A DNA stretch of 64,000 nt from Streptomyces yatensis. GTDB lineage: Bacteria; Actinomycetota; Actinomycetes; Streptomycetales; Streptomycetaceae. Of the stretch, positions 43,691-52,831 are shown one piece after another (the stretch's first letter is position 1; each line of letters opens with the position of its first letter). The DNA is taken from assembly GCF_018069625.1 (NCBI RefSeq), contig NZ_CP072941.1, positions 4,402,001 to 4,466,000 of the forward strand, given 5' to 3'. A program made the position numbers and the translations under genes. A model generated the notes under the pieces. That model made no database searches. It was not told the origin of the DNA and was given only the letters and a program-made list of their open reading frames with translations.

Positions 43691-44341
43691 ATGGCACGCG
43701 CGACACAGACCGCCGGGACGAGCGGCACCGACCGACCGGCACCGCGCCACCACGGCAACCGGCACGGACGCAGCGAGCAGGCCCGGCTGGCGGTGCTGAA
43801 CGCGGCGGACGATCTGCTGGCCGAGAAGGGGTTCGCGGGCGTCACCATGGAGGGCATCGCCGGCCGGGCCGGGGTCGCCAAGCAGACGATCTACCGCTGG
43901 TGGAGCACCAAGACCGACGTCCTGATGGACGCCTTCCTCCGGGATGTGGCCGAGGACCTGCCCGTGCGCGACCGTGGTGATCTGGCCCTTGACCTGCGCA
44001 GCTATCTGTCCGATCTGGCCGGGTTCCTCAGCGCGTCCGACGCCGGCGCGGTCTTCAAGGCCCTGGTGGCCCAGGCGCAGCACGATCCGGCGTTCGCCCG
44101 GGACTTCCGGTCCCGGTACCTCGACGACCAGCGCCGCCGCGACCGCCTCCCGCTGGAACGGGCCATGGAGCGCGGGGAGTTGCCACCCGGCCTGGACCTG
44201 ACCGCCGAAACCGACCAGCTCACCGGCCCCCTCTACTACCGCGTACTGGTGACCGACGAACCCGTGGGCCAGGACTTCACCGACCGTCTCGTGGACGCCT
44301 TCCTCCATCGCCACGGCGTGACACCAACGGCGAACGACTGA
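43691..44341 (+). CDS. TetR family transcriptional regulator
   Basis: A 216-residue regulator. The HTH region is AADDLLAEKGFAGVTMEGIAGRAGVAKQTIYRWWSTKTDVLMDAF (about residues 38-82), with the C-terminal helical domain typical of the TetR_C (AcrR-like) type. The ATG at 43691 has GGAGG 7 nt upstream. It is divergent from the O-methyltransferase and flanked by a perfect inverted repeat. It ends 6 bp before the convergent SDR gene. Its ligand is unknown. Confidence 0.9.
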   Translation: MARATQTAGTSGTDRPAPRHHGNRHGRSEQARLAVLNAADDLLAEKGFAGVTMEGIAGRAGVAKQTIYRWWSTKTDVLMDAFLRDVAEDLPVRDRGDLALDLRSYLSDLAGFLSASDAGAVFKALVAQAQHDPAFARDFRSRYLDDQRRRDRLPLERAMERGELPPGLDLTAETDQLTGPLYYRVLVTDEPVGQDFTDRLVDAFLHRHGVTPTAND

Positions 44342-44347
44342 GCCACG

Positions 44348-45091
44348 TCAGCCCAGCGGCCGTGCCGCGCGGACCCGGCGGCCGCCGTCGACCACCAGGT
44401 CCGCGCCGGTGATCCAGGAGGCCTCGTCCGAGACCAGCCAGCGGACCGCGCGCGCCACGTCCTCCGGTTCGCCGATCCGGGCCAGCGGGAGCGCCGCGGC
44501 GAGCTCCCGCTCGCCGGGCTCCCACACGAAGCGGGCCATCTCGGTGCGGATCAGGCCCGGGGATACGGCGTTGACGCGGACCGACGGGGCCAGTTCGGCG
44601 GCGAGCTGGCGGGTGAGGCGGAGGAGGGCGGTCTTGGCGGTGCCGTAGGCGCCGACGCCCGGGCCGACGCAGTGGGTGCCCTCGGTGCAGATGTTGACGA
44701 CCGCGCCGCCGTGGTCGCGCATCCAGGACCGCCAGGCCGCCTGGGTCAGCCGCAGCGGGGCCTCCACATTGACCGTGAAGGCCCTGCGCCAGGCGAGCGG
44801 GTCCACCGTCATCAGCGGGCCCAGCGGGGCGTTGGTCGCGGCGTTGTTGACCAGGATGTCGAGGCGGCCGAACTCCTCGAGGGTGCGGGCCACCGCCGCC
44901 TCCGGGTGGGCCGGGTCCGCCACGTCCCCGGGGCAGGCGACGGCGCGCGGGCCGAGGCGGCGTACGGCCTCGGCCAGTTCCGCAGGGTCCCGCGCCGTGA
45001 GGCACACCGCCGCACCGTCCGCCATCAGCGCCTTCGCCACCGCCAGGCCGATCCCGCGTGAGGCGCCCGTGATCAGGGCCGCGCGTGCCAC
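44348..45091 (-). CDS. SDR family oxidoreductase
   Basis: A 247-residue classical SDR: TGASRGIGLAV cofactor loop, NNAATNAPLG, YGTAKTAL catalytic Tyr/Lys and VNAVSPGLIRTEM, ending GADLVVDGGRRV. It acts with NAD(P) on a hydroxyl or keto group. The GTG at 45091 starts 4 bp after the stop of the amidohydrolase gene, with a GAGGGG ribosome site inside that gene's end, so the two are translationally coupled. It is the last gene of the LLM-amidohydrolase-SDR unit, which has the shared operator at 48137. Confidence 0.9.
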   Translation of the reverse strand: MARAALITGASRGIGLAVAKALMADGAAVCLTARDPAELAEAVRRLGPRAVACPGDVADPAHPEAAVARTLEEFGRLDILVNNAATNAPLGPLMTVDPLAWRRAFTVNVEAPLRLTQAAWRSWMRDHGGAVVNICTEGTHCVGPGVGAYGTAKTALLRLTRQLAAELAPSVRVNAVSPGLIRTEMARFVWEPGERELAAALPLARIGEPEDVARAVRWLVSDEASWITGADLVVDGGRRVRAARPLG

Positions 45092-45095
45092 CGGC

Positions 45096-46838
45096 TCAGC
45101 CCCTCGTGCTCACCGTCTCCGTGTCCCGGCCGGACCGCAGCACCCGTCCCGGCACCGCGCCGGTGATCTCGTCGTCCCGGATGGTCTCGGTGCCGCCCAC
45201 CCGGACGCTCACGATCCCCATCGCCCGCGAGTCCAGCCGGGGGCTGTCGCCCGGCAGGTCATGCACCAGCCGCGCCTGGCCCGCGTCGATCCGCTCGGGG
45301 TCGAAGAGGACCAGGTCGGCGTGGTAGCCCTCGGCGATCCGGCCGCGCTCGCGCAGCCCGAGCAGCCGTGCCGGATCGTCCGTCAGCATCCGCACCGCCC
45401 GCTCCAGGCCGACCAGCTTCCGGCCGCGCAGACAGTCGCCGATGAACCGGGTGGTGTACGGGGCGCCGCACATCCGGTCCAGATGGGCCCCCGCGTCCGA
45501 GCCGCCGAGCATGACGTCCTCGTGCTCCCAGGTCCGCCGGCGCAGCTCCCAGCTGGCCGGGTCGTTGTCGGTCGGCATGGGCCACAGCACCGTGCGCATC
45601 TCGTCGGCGGCGCAGATCTCCACCAGGGCGGCGAAGTCCTCCTGGCCGCGCTCGGCGGCGATGTCGCGGACGACGCGGCCGGTCAGCCCGGCGTTGGCCG
45701 CGCTGTAGGTGTCGCCGATGACGTACCGCCCGAAGTGGGTGAGGCGGCGGAAGACCCCGGCCTCGGGGCTGCCCGCGCGGCGCAGCATCTCCGCCCGTAC
45801 GTCCGGGTCGCGGAGCTTGGCGATCCGCTCCGGGATCGGCAGGCCCAGGATGTCACCCCAGCCCGGGATGAGGTTCAGCGCGCAGAAGGTGCCGAGCGAC
45901 ATGTTCATGGGGGTGAGGATCGGCATGGTGAGCGCGACGATCCTGCCGCCCGCCTTGCGGGCCCGTTCACTGGCCTGGAGCTGGCGCGGCACCCGCTCGG
46001 GGACGGCCGCGTCGATGGTCAGCACGTTCCAGTTGAGCGGGCGGCCGGCGGCCGCGCTCATCTCCACCAGCAAATCGATCTCCTCGTCGGCGAACTGGTC
46101 GAGACAGCCCGCCACGATCGCCTCGATCTGTGTGCCCTCGTGTTCGCCGACGGCCCGGGAGAGCGCCAGGAGTTCCTCGGGCCCCGCGTGACGGGAGGCG
46201 ACCGGCTGTCCGTCCCCGTCCGAGTGGGTCGAGGACTGGGTGGTGGACAGCCCCCACGCCCCCGCGTCCATCGCCTCGTGGAAGAGCCCCAGCATCTCCT
46301 CCAGTTGCGCGGGCGTGGGCTGTCCGCCGATCGCGTCCTCGCCCATCACATGGCGGCGCAGCGCGCAGTGCCCCACCATGAAGCCCGCGTTGACGGCGAT
46401 CCGGCCCTCCAGCGCGTCCAGGTACTCGCCGAAGCCGTGCCAGTTCCAGGGCGCGCCCTGCTCCAGCGCCACCAGCGACATGCCCTCGACCCGGCTCATC
46501 ATCCGCCGGGTGTAGTCGGCGTCGCCGGGCCGGTCGGGGTTGAGCGGGGCGAGGGTGAAACCGCAGTTGCCGCCCGCGACGGTGGTCACGCCGTGGTTCA
46601 TGGAGGGGGTGGCGTACGGATCCCAGAACAGCTGGGCGTCGTAGTGGGTGTGCGGGTCGACGAACCCGGGCGCGAGGACGAGACCGGTGGCGTCCTCGGC
46701 GGACCGCGCCGGTTCGGTGACGGTCCCGGGCTCGCCGATGGCCACGATCCGGCCGTCCCGGATGCCGACGTCGGCGACGTAGGAGGGCGCGCCGGTGCCG
46801 TCCGCCACGGTGGCGCCCTTGATCAGGTGGTCGAGCAC
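45096..46838 (-). CDS. D-aminoacylase/N-acyl-D-amino-acid deacylase-like amidohydrolase
   Basis: A 580-residue amidohydrolase. DHLIKGATVADGTG opens the composite beta-sandwich, APGFVDPHTHYDAQ holds the HxH metal ligands, and GGNCGF contains the cysteine often bridging metals in D-aminoacylases. GHCALRRHVMG and the later GGSDAGAHLDRM (catalytic Asp) complete the site. It hydrolyses an amide or a related bond; the true substrate is unknown. The start is GTG 46838, with AAGGGA 8 nt upstream; the longer frame runs through a tandem repeat. Second gene of the unit; the LLM gene precedes it. Confidence 0.87.
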   Translation of the reverse strand: MLDHLIKGATVADGTGAPSYVADVGIRDGRIVAIGEPGTVTEPARSAEDATGLVLAPGFVDPHTHYDAQLFWDPYATPSMNHGVTTVAGGNCGFTLAPLNPDRPGDADYTRRMMSRVEGMSLVALEQGAPWNWHGFGEYLDALEGRIAVNAGFMVGHCALRRHVMGEDAIGGQPTPAQLEEMLGLFHEAMDAGAWGLSTTQSSTHSDGDGQPVASRHAGPEELLALSRAVGEHEGTQIEAIVAGCLDQFADEEIDLLVEMSAAAGRPLNWNVLTIDAAVPERVPRQLQASERARKAGGRIVALTMPILTPMNMSLGTFCALNLIPGWGDILGLPIPERIAKLRDPDVRAEMLRRAGSPEAGVFRRLTHFGRYVIGDTYSAANAGLTGRVVRDIAAERGQEDFAALVEICAADEMRTVLWPMPTDNDPASWELRRRTWEHEDVMLGGSDAGAHLDRMCGAPYTTRFIGDCLRGRKLVGLERAVRMLTDDPARLLGLRERGRIAEGYHADLVLFDPERIDAGQARLVHDLPGDSPRLDSRAMGIVSVRVGGTETIRDDEITGAVPGRVLRSGRDTETVSTRG

Positions 46839-46851
46839 GGGTGGATCCCTT

Positions 46852-46995
46852 CTCGCGTCTGCGGCTGCTGGGTCTGGGCTCGCACGTCCGCGGCTCCCGG
46901 GGCTCCGCTCTCGCGTCCGCGACTGCTGGGCCTCGGCTCGCACGTCCGCGGCTACGGAGTCTCCGCTCCCGCGTCCGCGACTACCGGGTCTCCGC
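46852..46995. repeat. 58-bp tandem repeat, about 2.5 copies
   Basis: Units begin at 46852, 46910 and 46968 with CTCGCGTCCGCGACTGCTGG or close variants, exactly 58 bp apart. The array fills the space between the LLM and amidohydrolase genes, and the third copy runs into the last codons and stop codon of the LLM gene (46981). Confidence 0.75.
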
Positions 46996-48108
46996 GTGGC
47001 GGAAGCGGGTGGTGCGGTGCACCGGATCGGTGTCGATCTTCGGGATGACGTGCTCGCCGATGAGCTTGACCGTGTTCATCGTGTCCTCGTAGCCGATCCC
47101 GATCGGCAGCCCGAACGACAGCTGGTCGGCCCCGGCCTGCTCCCACCGCTTGCACTGGCGGAAGACCTCGTCCGGGTCGCCGCAGATCATCAGCTCCTCG
47201 GCGATGAGGAGTTCGATGATCTCCTCGGTGTACTCCGGCAGCAGCTCGGGCCACTCCGGGATGCCGTCGGGGCGGGGGAAGGTGTCGTGGTAGCGGAAGA
47301 GCAGCGACTGCAGATAGTTGAGCCCGCCGCCGACCGCGATCTCCACGGCCTTGGCATGGGTCTCGGCGCAGATCGCGGTGGAGGTGACCATCACGTTGTC
47401 GTTGACGAAGCCGCCGACCGGGTCGGCCTCCTTGATCGCGTTCTTGTAGGAGTCGAGGACCCACTCCATGTCGGAGACCTTCTGGATGGAGAAGCCGAGC
47501 ACGCCGAGGCCCTTCTTGCCGGCCATCGCGTACGAGGGCGGCGATCCGGCCGCGTACCACATCGCCGGGTGGGAGCCCCCGTACGGCTTGGGCAGCACCT
47601 TGCGCGGCGGCAGCGACCAGTGCTTGCCCGTGAAGCCCTGGTACTCGTCCTGCAGCCACATCTTGGGGAACTCGGCGATCGTCTCTTCCCAGATCTCCTT
47701 GGTGGCGTTCATGTCGGTGATCCCCGGGAGGAAGCCGAGGATCTCGTGGCTGCCCGCGCCCCGGCCCGACCCGAACTCGAACCGGCCGCCGGAGAGGTGG
47801 TCGAGCATCGCGACCTTCTCGGCCACCTTGACCGGGTGGTTGACCTGCGGCAGCGGGTTGAAGATGCCGGAGCCCAGATGGATGCGCTCGGTGGCGTGGG
47901 CGAGATAGCCGAGGTAGACGTCGTTCGCGGAGAGGTGGGAGTACTCCTCCAGGAAGTGGTGCTCGGAGGCCCATGCGTACTTGAAGCCGGACCGGTCGGC
48001 CTGGATGACGTACTCGGTCTCCTCGACGAGCGCGTGGTGCTCGGCCTCGGGGTCGGTTCGGCGTCGGCTTTCGGGGACATATCCCTGCACAAAGAGTCCG
48101 AATTCCAT
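46981..48108 (-). CDS. LLM class flavin-dependent oxidoreductase
   Basis: A 375-residue bacterial luciferase-like monooxygenase. MEFGLFVQGY, WASEHHFLEEYSHLSAN, LGSGIFNPLPQVNHPVKVAEKVAMLDHLSGGRFEFGSGRG are diagnostic blocks. It probably uses reduced FMN and oxygen, giving hydroxylation or carbon-carbon cleavage. The substrate is unknown. The ATG at 48108 lies 28 bp after a perfect CTGACGGATCGTCAG operator. The stop codon falls in the third unit of a 58-bp repeat, so the tail may vary among strains. First gene of a three-gene unit with the amidohydrolase and SDR. Confidence 0.9.
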   Translation of the reverse strand: MEFGLFVQGYVPESRRRTDPEAEHHALVEETEYVIQADRSGFKYAWASEHHFLEEYSHLSANDVYLGYLAHATERIHLGSGIFNPLPQVNHPVKVAEKVAMLDHLSGGRFEFGSGRGAGSHEILGFLPGITDMNATKEIWEETIAEFPKMWLQDEYQGFTGKHWSLPPRKVLPKPYGGSHPAMWYAAGSPPSYAMAGKKGLGVLGFSIQKVSDMEWVLDSYKNAIKEADPVGGFVNDNVMVTSTAICAETHAKAVEIAVGGGLNYLQSLLFRYHDTFPRPDGIPEWPELLPEYTEEIIELLIAEELMICGDPDEVFRQCKRWEQAGADQLSFGLPIGIGYEDTMNTVKLIGEHVIPKIDTDPVHRTTRFRHAETR

Positions 48109-48136
48109 GGAGGTTCACCGCCTCAGACGACTCGAT

Positions 48137-48151
48137 CTGACGGATCGTCAG
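48137..48151. promoter_or_regulatory. Shared operator, site B: CTGACGGATCGTCAG
   Basis: A perfect 6-3-6 palindrome (extended to TCTGACG...CGTCAGA at 48136-48152) 28 bp before the LLM start. Identical to site D at 52694. Confidence 0.8.
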
Positions 48152-48221
48152 ATTTTGATTGACTCTGGCACCGCGGACAGGGACCGTCAAGGGCCGCGGC
48201 CGCGCCGTACCCGGAGGGGTC

Positions 48222-49004
48222 CTAGAAGACCGAGACGCCGGTCAGCCAGCCGCCGTCGACGACGAACGGCTGGCCCGTCACATACGACGAGTCCTCGGAC
48301 GACAGGAAGAGCGCGAGCCGCGCCACCTCCTCCGGGCGGCCGATCCGGCCCAGCGGCACCAGCTTGCGGTAGAGCTCGTCGACCGCCGCGGATGCCTCCG
48401 CGGCGTCGGCGGCCGGGTCGAGCTGGGCCGGGTTGGTCATGGGGGTGTCGATCGCGCCCGGGCAGATCGCGTTGACCCGGATGCCCTTGTCCGCGAGCTC
48501 CATCGCGGCCACCCGGGTCATCCCCACCACCGCCGCCTTCGTCGCGGCGTACGAGGTGAGGAAGGGCATACCGGACAGGGCGACGTACGAGGCGGTGTTC
48601 ACGATCGTCCCGCCGCCCGCCGCCGCCAGCTCCGGCGCGAGGGTCCGCATCCCCAGGAACGCCCCGACCTGATTGACCTGGACCACCTCCAGGTACTCGG
48701 TGAGCGGGGTGCTGACCAGCTCGTTGAAGCGGAGGATCCCGGCGTTGTTGACCAGGCCGTCCACCGAGCCGAAGGCGTCCTTGGCGGCCTCGACGGCGGC
48801 GTTCCAGTCGTCCTCCCGGCCCACGTCCAGATGGACGAAGCGGGCGCTCTCACCCAGCTCCTCGGCCAGCGCCTCGCCCGGCTCGTCCAGCACGTCGCAC
48901 AGGACCACCCGCGCGCCCTCCGCCACGAACAGCCGCGCCTCCTGCTCGCCTTGTCCGCGCGCCGCCCCGGTGATGACGACGACCCGCCCGTCCAGCTTGC
49001 CCAT
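48222..49004 (-). CDS. SDR family oxidoreductase
   Basis: A 260-residue classical SDR with [40 protein letters not shown], the catalytic [10 protein letters not shown] and [13 protein letters not shown]. The GQGEQEA form of the loop is typical of actinobacterial alcohol dehydrogenases of this group that act with NAD(H). ATG 49004 has GGGAG 6 nt upstream. It follows an F420-type LLM gene on the same strand, with a 12-bp triple repeat at the junction. Confidence 0.92.
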   Translation of the reverse strand: MGKLDGRVVVITGAARGQGEQEARLFVAEGARVVLCDVLDEPGEALAEELGESARFVHLDVGREDDWNAAVEAAKDAFGSVDGLVNNAGILRFNELVSTPLTEYLEVVQVNQVGAFLGMRTLAPELAAAGGGTIVNTASYVALSGMPFLTSYAATKAAVVGMTRVAAMELADKGIRVNAICPGAIDTPMTNPAQLDPAADAAEASAAVDELYRKLVPLGRIGRPEEVARLALFLSSEDSSYVTGQPFVVDGGWLTGVSVF

Positions 49005-49026
49005 TCCGTTCTCCCTAGTCATCGAG

Positions 49027-49986
49027 CTAGTCATCGAGCTGGTCATCGAGGTGCGGAGCGACATCGGCGGCGAAGGCCGCCATCTGGTCGGTCAGTTCGG
49101 TGTGGTCCCGGCAGCGGAACCGCACCTGGATCTGGTCCACCCCCATCGCGGCGTAGGCGCGCAGGCTCTCGGCCAGCCGCTCCGGCGCGCCGGTCAGGGT
49201 CCGGCGCCCCACGTTCCAGCCGGGCTCGCCCACGTACAGCGGCTCGGTGATCGCGCCGATCTCGGCGGGCTCGTCGATCCCCGCCTCGTCCCGCAGCGCG
49301 CGCAGCCGGGCGATCTGGCCGGGCAGCCGGTCCCGTGGATCTCCCTGGGGCAGCCAGCCGTCGCCCCGGATCGCCGCCCGGCGCACCGCCGCGGGCGAGG
49401 AGCCGCCGATCCACAGCGGGGGCCGTGGCGTCTGGACGGGGCGCGGGGCCTGCCCCAGACCGCTGAACGCGAACCGCTCCCCGCGGAAGTCGGGGAACTC
49501 CTCCGGCCCCAGCGACGCCTTCAGCGCGTCGACCGTCTCGTCCAGCAGCGCCCCGCGCCGGGCGAAGTCCACCCCGAGCGCCTCGAACTCCTCCCGCACA
49601 TGCCCGGCCCCGACCCCGAGGATCAGCCGGCCGCCGGAGAGCTGGTCGAGCGTCGCGTACTGCTTGGCGGTCAGCAGCGGATGCCGCAGCGCGGCGACCG
49701 CCACATGGCTGAGCAGCCGCACCCGCTCGGTGGCCGCGGCGAGCCAGCCGAGGGTGGCCACCGGGTCGTACCAGACGGTGCCCATCGCGGCGGCCAGCCG
49801 CCGCGGGATCGCGACATGGTCGCAGACCGCGAGGTAGGCGAAGCCGAGCCGGTCGGCGGCGCGGGCGACCGCGAGCAGCTCGGCCGGACCGGCCGCCGCC
49901 TCCCACGGCTCGGCGTAAAGGGTGGACTGCGACTGGACGGGCAGCTGCATGCCGTAGCTCAACCGGCCCCGGGGCAGGACGCGCAT
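49027..49986 (-). CDS. LLM class F420-type oxidoreductase
   Basis: A 319-residue LLM-family protein: RLSYGMQLPVQSQ, AARAADRLGFAYLAVCDHVAIP, TERVRLLSHVAVAALRHPLLTAKQYATLDQLSGGRLILGVGAGH. The TIM-barrel and the H-P-L-LTAKQ segment fit the F420-dependent subgroup, in line with the fbiC gene in this window. F420 use is inferred. The ATG at 49986 has GAGGAGG 6 nt upstream. A near-perfect shared operator lies 59 bp upstream. Its stop codon lies in a triple 12-bp repeat, giving a C-terminal LDD repeat. Confidence 0.88.
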   Translation of the reverse strand: MRVLPRGRLSYGMQLPVQSQSTLYAEPWEAAAGPAELLAVARAADRLGFAYLAVCDHVAIPRRLAAAMGTVWYDPVATLGWLAAATERVRLLSHVAVAALRHPLLTAKQYATLDQLSGGRLILGVGAGHVREEFEALGVDFARRGALLDETVDALKASLGPEEFPDFRGERFAFSGLGQAPRPVQTPRPPLWIGGSSPAAVRRAAIRGDGWLPQGDPRDRLPGQIARLRALRDEAGIDEPAEIGAITEPLYVGEPGWNVGRRTLTGAPERLAESLRAYAAMGVDQIQVRFRCRDHTELTDQMAAFAADVAPHLDDQLDD

Positions 49987-50045
49987 GCCGGGCCTCCTCG
50001 TCGGTGGACCGCCATCGTCGTATCGGACGTCGGCCATAGTGATAT

Positions 50046-50060
50046 CTGACGGTGCATCAG
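50046..50060. promoter_or_regulatory. Shared operator, site C: CTGACGGTGCATCAG
   Basis: One mismatch from the consensus CTGACGNNNCGTCAG (CATCAG for CGTCAG). It lies 59 bp before the LLM start at 49986 and 138 bp before the divergent AraC gene. Confidence 0.6.
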
Positions 50061-50198
50061 ACAAGGGGTATGGCGGTCTCGTCCCGCATTGCGAGGCCCT
50101 GCTAGCGTACGGACGTTCGGACCTCGGGCCCATCGCCCGCCGCCCCGCTCAGGGGCCACCACGGAGGGCACGGTAAGGGGCACACAGAGGGGCACGTG

Positions 50199-51245
50199 AT
50201 GATCGAGACGGTCTTCCGCTGCGAGGATCTGCCCAGAGCGGATCGGTTCGACTTCTGGCGTGAGCAGATGGCACAACTCATGGCGCCGATGGAGATGAGC
50301 AGCGACTACACCCGTGACTTCCGGGGAGAGGTGCGCATCCTCGACTTCGGCGCCGCCTCCGTATGGCCCACCAAGTTCCGTGAAATGAACTTCCGGCGCA
50401 CCCCCAAGCTCATCCGGCAGTCCGACCCCGAGCTGTACCACTTCTCGTTCGTCCAGGAGGGAAACCTCCAGGTCTCCCAGTCCCGCCAGGAGGCCGCGCA
50501 CACCGCGCAGGGGCTCTACGTCGTCGACACCTCACGCCCCTTCGACTGCCTGGCCTTCGGCGGCCCGCCCGGAGGCGTGGGCCTGGAGATCCCCAAGGCC
50601 CTGATCCCGGTCCCGCACGACCGGATCGACCGCCTGCTCGCCCGGCCCATCCCGGCGCGCGAGGGCGTCGGCGCCCTGCTGACCGGGTTCCTCGCCCGGC
50701 TGGCCGCGGACCGCGGCTCCTACGGCCCCTCCGACGGCCCGCGGCTGGGGACCGTACTGATCGACCTGGCGGCGGCGCTGCTGGCCCAGGCCGTCGAGGC
50801 CGACGACGCCCTGCCGCCCGAGACCCACCGGCACACGCTGGCCTTACGGGTGCAGAGCTTCATCCAGCGGAACCTGTCCGACCCGGGGCTGTCACCGGCC
50901 ACCATCGCCGCCGCGCACCACATCTCCGTCGGATATCTGCACCGCCTCTTCCGCGCCCGCGACACCACGGTCTCCGCATGGATCCGGCAGCAGCGGCTGG
51001 ACCGCGTCCGGCGCGACCTCACCGACCCGGGCCTCCTTACCGTCCCCATCCACGAACTCGCCGCCCGCTGGGGCTTCGCCCACCCCGCCGTCTTCAGCCG
51101 CGCCTTCCGCGCCGGGTACGGCATGCCGCCCAGCGACTACCGGCACCTGGCGCTGGTGTCCCGCGCGCCGGGCGCAACCCCGCGGCGCCCGGTGCGCACG
51201 GACTCCCGGCCCTCCACACCACCCACGGCCCCTGTCACTTCGTAG
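50199..51245 (+). CDS. AraC family transcriptional regulator
   Basis: A 348-residue regulator. The N-terminal 200 residues are an AraC-binding-like domain (WREQMAQLMAPMEM, YHFSFVQEGNLQVSQ, YVVDTSRPF), and the C-terminal about 110 residues contain two HTH motifs (SPATIAAAHHISVGYLHRLFR and PIHELAARWGFAHPAVFSRAFR). The ATG at 50199 has GAGGGG 6 nt upstream; a GTG three bases earlier is possible. It is divergent from the LLM-SDR pair with site C between, so it may both be controlled by that site and act on nearby genes. Convergent with the amidohydrolase. Confidence 0.88.
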   Translation: MIETVFRCEDLPRADRFDFWREQMAQLMAPMEMSSDYTRDFRGEVRILDFGAASVWPTKFREMNFRRTPKLIRQSDPELYHFSFVQEGNLQVSQSRQEAAHTAQGLYVVDTSRPFDCLAFGGPPGGVGLEIPKALIPVPHDRIDRLLARPIPAREGVGALLTGFLARLAADRGSYGPSDGPRLGTVLIDLAAALLAQAVEADDALPPETHRHTLALRVQSFIQRNLSDPGLSPATIAAAHHISVGYLHRLFRARDTTVSAWIRQQRLDRVRRDLTDPGLLTVPIHELAARWGFAHPAVFSRAFRAGYGMPPSDYRHLALVSRAPGATPRRPVRTDSRPSTPPTAPVTS

Positions 51246-51399
51246 GGGTGGGTGACGGCGTTGGGAGGGGGAGGGCCGGTGTGCCCCACAGCCTGCCGGA
51301 GCTCCCGGAGGGTGTCATTGACCGGCAGTGACCGCTTCCTTGCTCCTCCGTGACCAAGGCGCCACGGAAGCCTGGCGGCCCGGCGCCACTCCCCCGCCA

Positions 51400-51442
51400 C
51401 CCGGGCCGCCCGGCGCCAGTCTCCCGCCCGGGACGGCCCGGG
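51400..51442 (-). terminator. Hairpin after the amidohydrolase gene
   Basis: CCCGGGCCG (51400-51408) pairs perfectly with CGGCCCGGG (51434-51442), 9-bp stem with a 25-nt loop, right at the 3' end of the minus-strand amidohydrolase gene. The long loop makes this only a candidate. Confidence 0.35.
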
Positions 51443-51443
51443 G

Positions 51444-52673
51444 CTACACCCCCGGCGCCCCCGCCCAGAGCCCGTCCGCCGTGAGCCCCAGCAGCTCGAT
51501 CGCGTTGCCGCGCACGATCCGCTCCACGACGTCCGGCGCCAGATGTCCCATCTGCGCCTCACCGACCTCGCGCGACGTGGGCCAGGTGGAGTCGGAGTGC
51601 GGATAGTCCGTCTCGTACAGCACGTTGCCGACCCCGATCGCGTCGAGGTTGCGCAGCCCGAAGGCGTCGTCGAAGAAGCAGCCGTACACATGCTCCGCGA
51701 ACAGCTCGGACGGCGGGCGCAGCACCTTGTCGGCCACTCCGCCCCAGCCCCGGTTCTCCTCCCACACCACATCGGCGCGCTCGAGGATGTAGGGGATCCA
51801 GCCGATCTGGCCCTCCGCGTACATCACCTTGAGATTCGGGAAGCGCTCGAACTTCCCGCTCATCAGCCAGTCGACCATCGAGAAGCAGCAGTTGGCGAAG
51901 GTGATCGTGGAGCCGACCGCGGGGGGCGCGTCCGCGGAGGTCGAGGGCATCCGGGAGGAGGAGCCGATGTGCATCGCGATGACCGTGCCGGTCTCGTCGC
52001 ACGCGGCGAGGAAGGGGTCCCAGTCGTCGGTGTGGATCGACGGCAGCCCCAGGTTCGGCGGGATCTCCGAGAAGCAGACGGCCCGCACCCCGCGCGCCGC
52101 GTTCCGCCGCACCTCGGCGGCGGCCAGCTCGGCGTCCCACAGCGGGACGATGATCAGCGGGATCAGCCTGCCCCGGGCCTCGGGGCCGCACCACTCCTCC
52201 ACCATCCAGTCGTTGTACGCCCGGACCCCGAGCAGCCCCAGCTCGCGGTCGGCGGCCTCGGTGAAGGTCTGCCCGCAGAAACGGGGGAAGGTCGGGAAGC
52301 AGAGCGCCGACTGGACGTGGTTGACGTCCATGTCCGCGAGCCGGTCCGGCACCGAGAAGGAGCCGGGCCGCATCTGCTCATAGGTGATGGCCTCGAGCCT
52401 GACCTCGTCCCGGTCGTATCCGACGGCGGTGTCCAGCCGGGTCAGCGGCCGGTGCAGCTCCTCGTACACCCACCAGTCCGCGAGCGGCCCGTCGTCCCCG
52501 GGCGCGCCCATCTTCGGGGCGAACCGGCCGCCGATGAAGGTCATCTCCTTCAGCGGCGCCCGGACGATGCGCGGCCCGGTGTCGCGGTACTTCGACGGGA
52601 GGCGGTCCCGCCAGACGTGAGGGGGCTCAACCGTGTGGTCGTCCACCGAGATTATCTTCGGGAAGCTCTCCAT
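51444..52673 (-). CDS. Amidohydrolase family 2 (ACMSD-like) metal-dependent hydrolase
   Basis: A 409-residue amidohydrolase_2 protein. ISVDDHTVEPPHVW near the N-terminus provides metal ligands (here DDH instead of HxH, as in many actinobacterial members). AMHIGSSSRMP carries the middle histidine, and YETDYPHSDSTWP the C-terminal Asp and His. Relatives include decarboxylases and lactonases of ring-cleavage products. Substrate unknown. ATG 52673 lies 20 bp from a perfect CTGACGGATCGTCAG operator, placing it in the same regulon as the LLM and SDR genes. Confidence 0.88.
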   Translation of the reverse strand: MESFPKIISVDDHTVEPPHVWRDRLPSKYRDTGPRIVRAPLKEMTFIGGRFAPKMGAPGDDGPLADWWVYEELHRPLTRLDTAVGYDRDEVRLEAITYEQMRPGSFSVPDRLADMDVNHVQSALCFPTFPRFCGQTFTEAADRELGLLGVRAYNDWMVEEWCGPEARGRLIPLIIVPLWDAELAAAEVRRNAARGVRAVCFSEIPPNLGLPSIHTDDWDPFLAACDETGTVIAMHIGSSSRMPSTSADAPPAVGSTITFANCCFSMVDWLMSGKFERFPNLKVMYAEGQIGWIPYILERADVVWEENRGWGGVADKVLRPPSELFAEHVYGCFFDDAFGLRNLDAIGVGNVLYETDYPHSDSTWPTSREVGEAQMGHLAPDVVERIVRGNAIELLGLTADGLWAGAPGV

Positions 52674-52693
52674 GACTGCACGGTAGCGCCGAT

Positions 52694-52708
52694 CTGACGG
52701 ATCGTCAG
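52694..52708. promoter_or_regulatory. Shared operator, site D: CTGACGGATCGTCAG
   Basis: A perfect palindrome 20 bp before the amidohydrolase start, identical to site B. It is also 123 bp before the divergent NB-ARC/TPR gene. Confidence 0.8.
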
Positions 52709-52764
52709 CTCACTGGACGCCTCCCGCGAGGATCGGGCGAATGCCACGGACACGTCGCACTCTT

Positions 52765-52800
52765 TACTGACGTACGGCCCACGGGCACGGCAGACTGGCC
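52765..52800 (+). promoter_or_regulatory. Conserved promoter element of the NB-ARC/TPR gene, copy 1
   Basis: A TACTGACGT block (52765-52773) and an ACTGGCC block (52794-52800) with the same 29-bp offset as at 55358-55393 before the paralogous gene; 27 of 36 positions match. It ends 31 bp before the ATG at 52832. Confidence 0.55.
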
Positions 52801-52831
52801 GTACAGCGAGGAAGCGTGTGCGGGGGGCACC

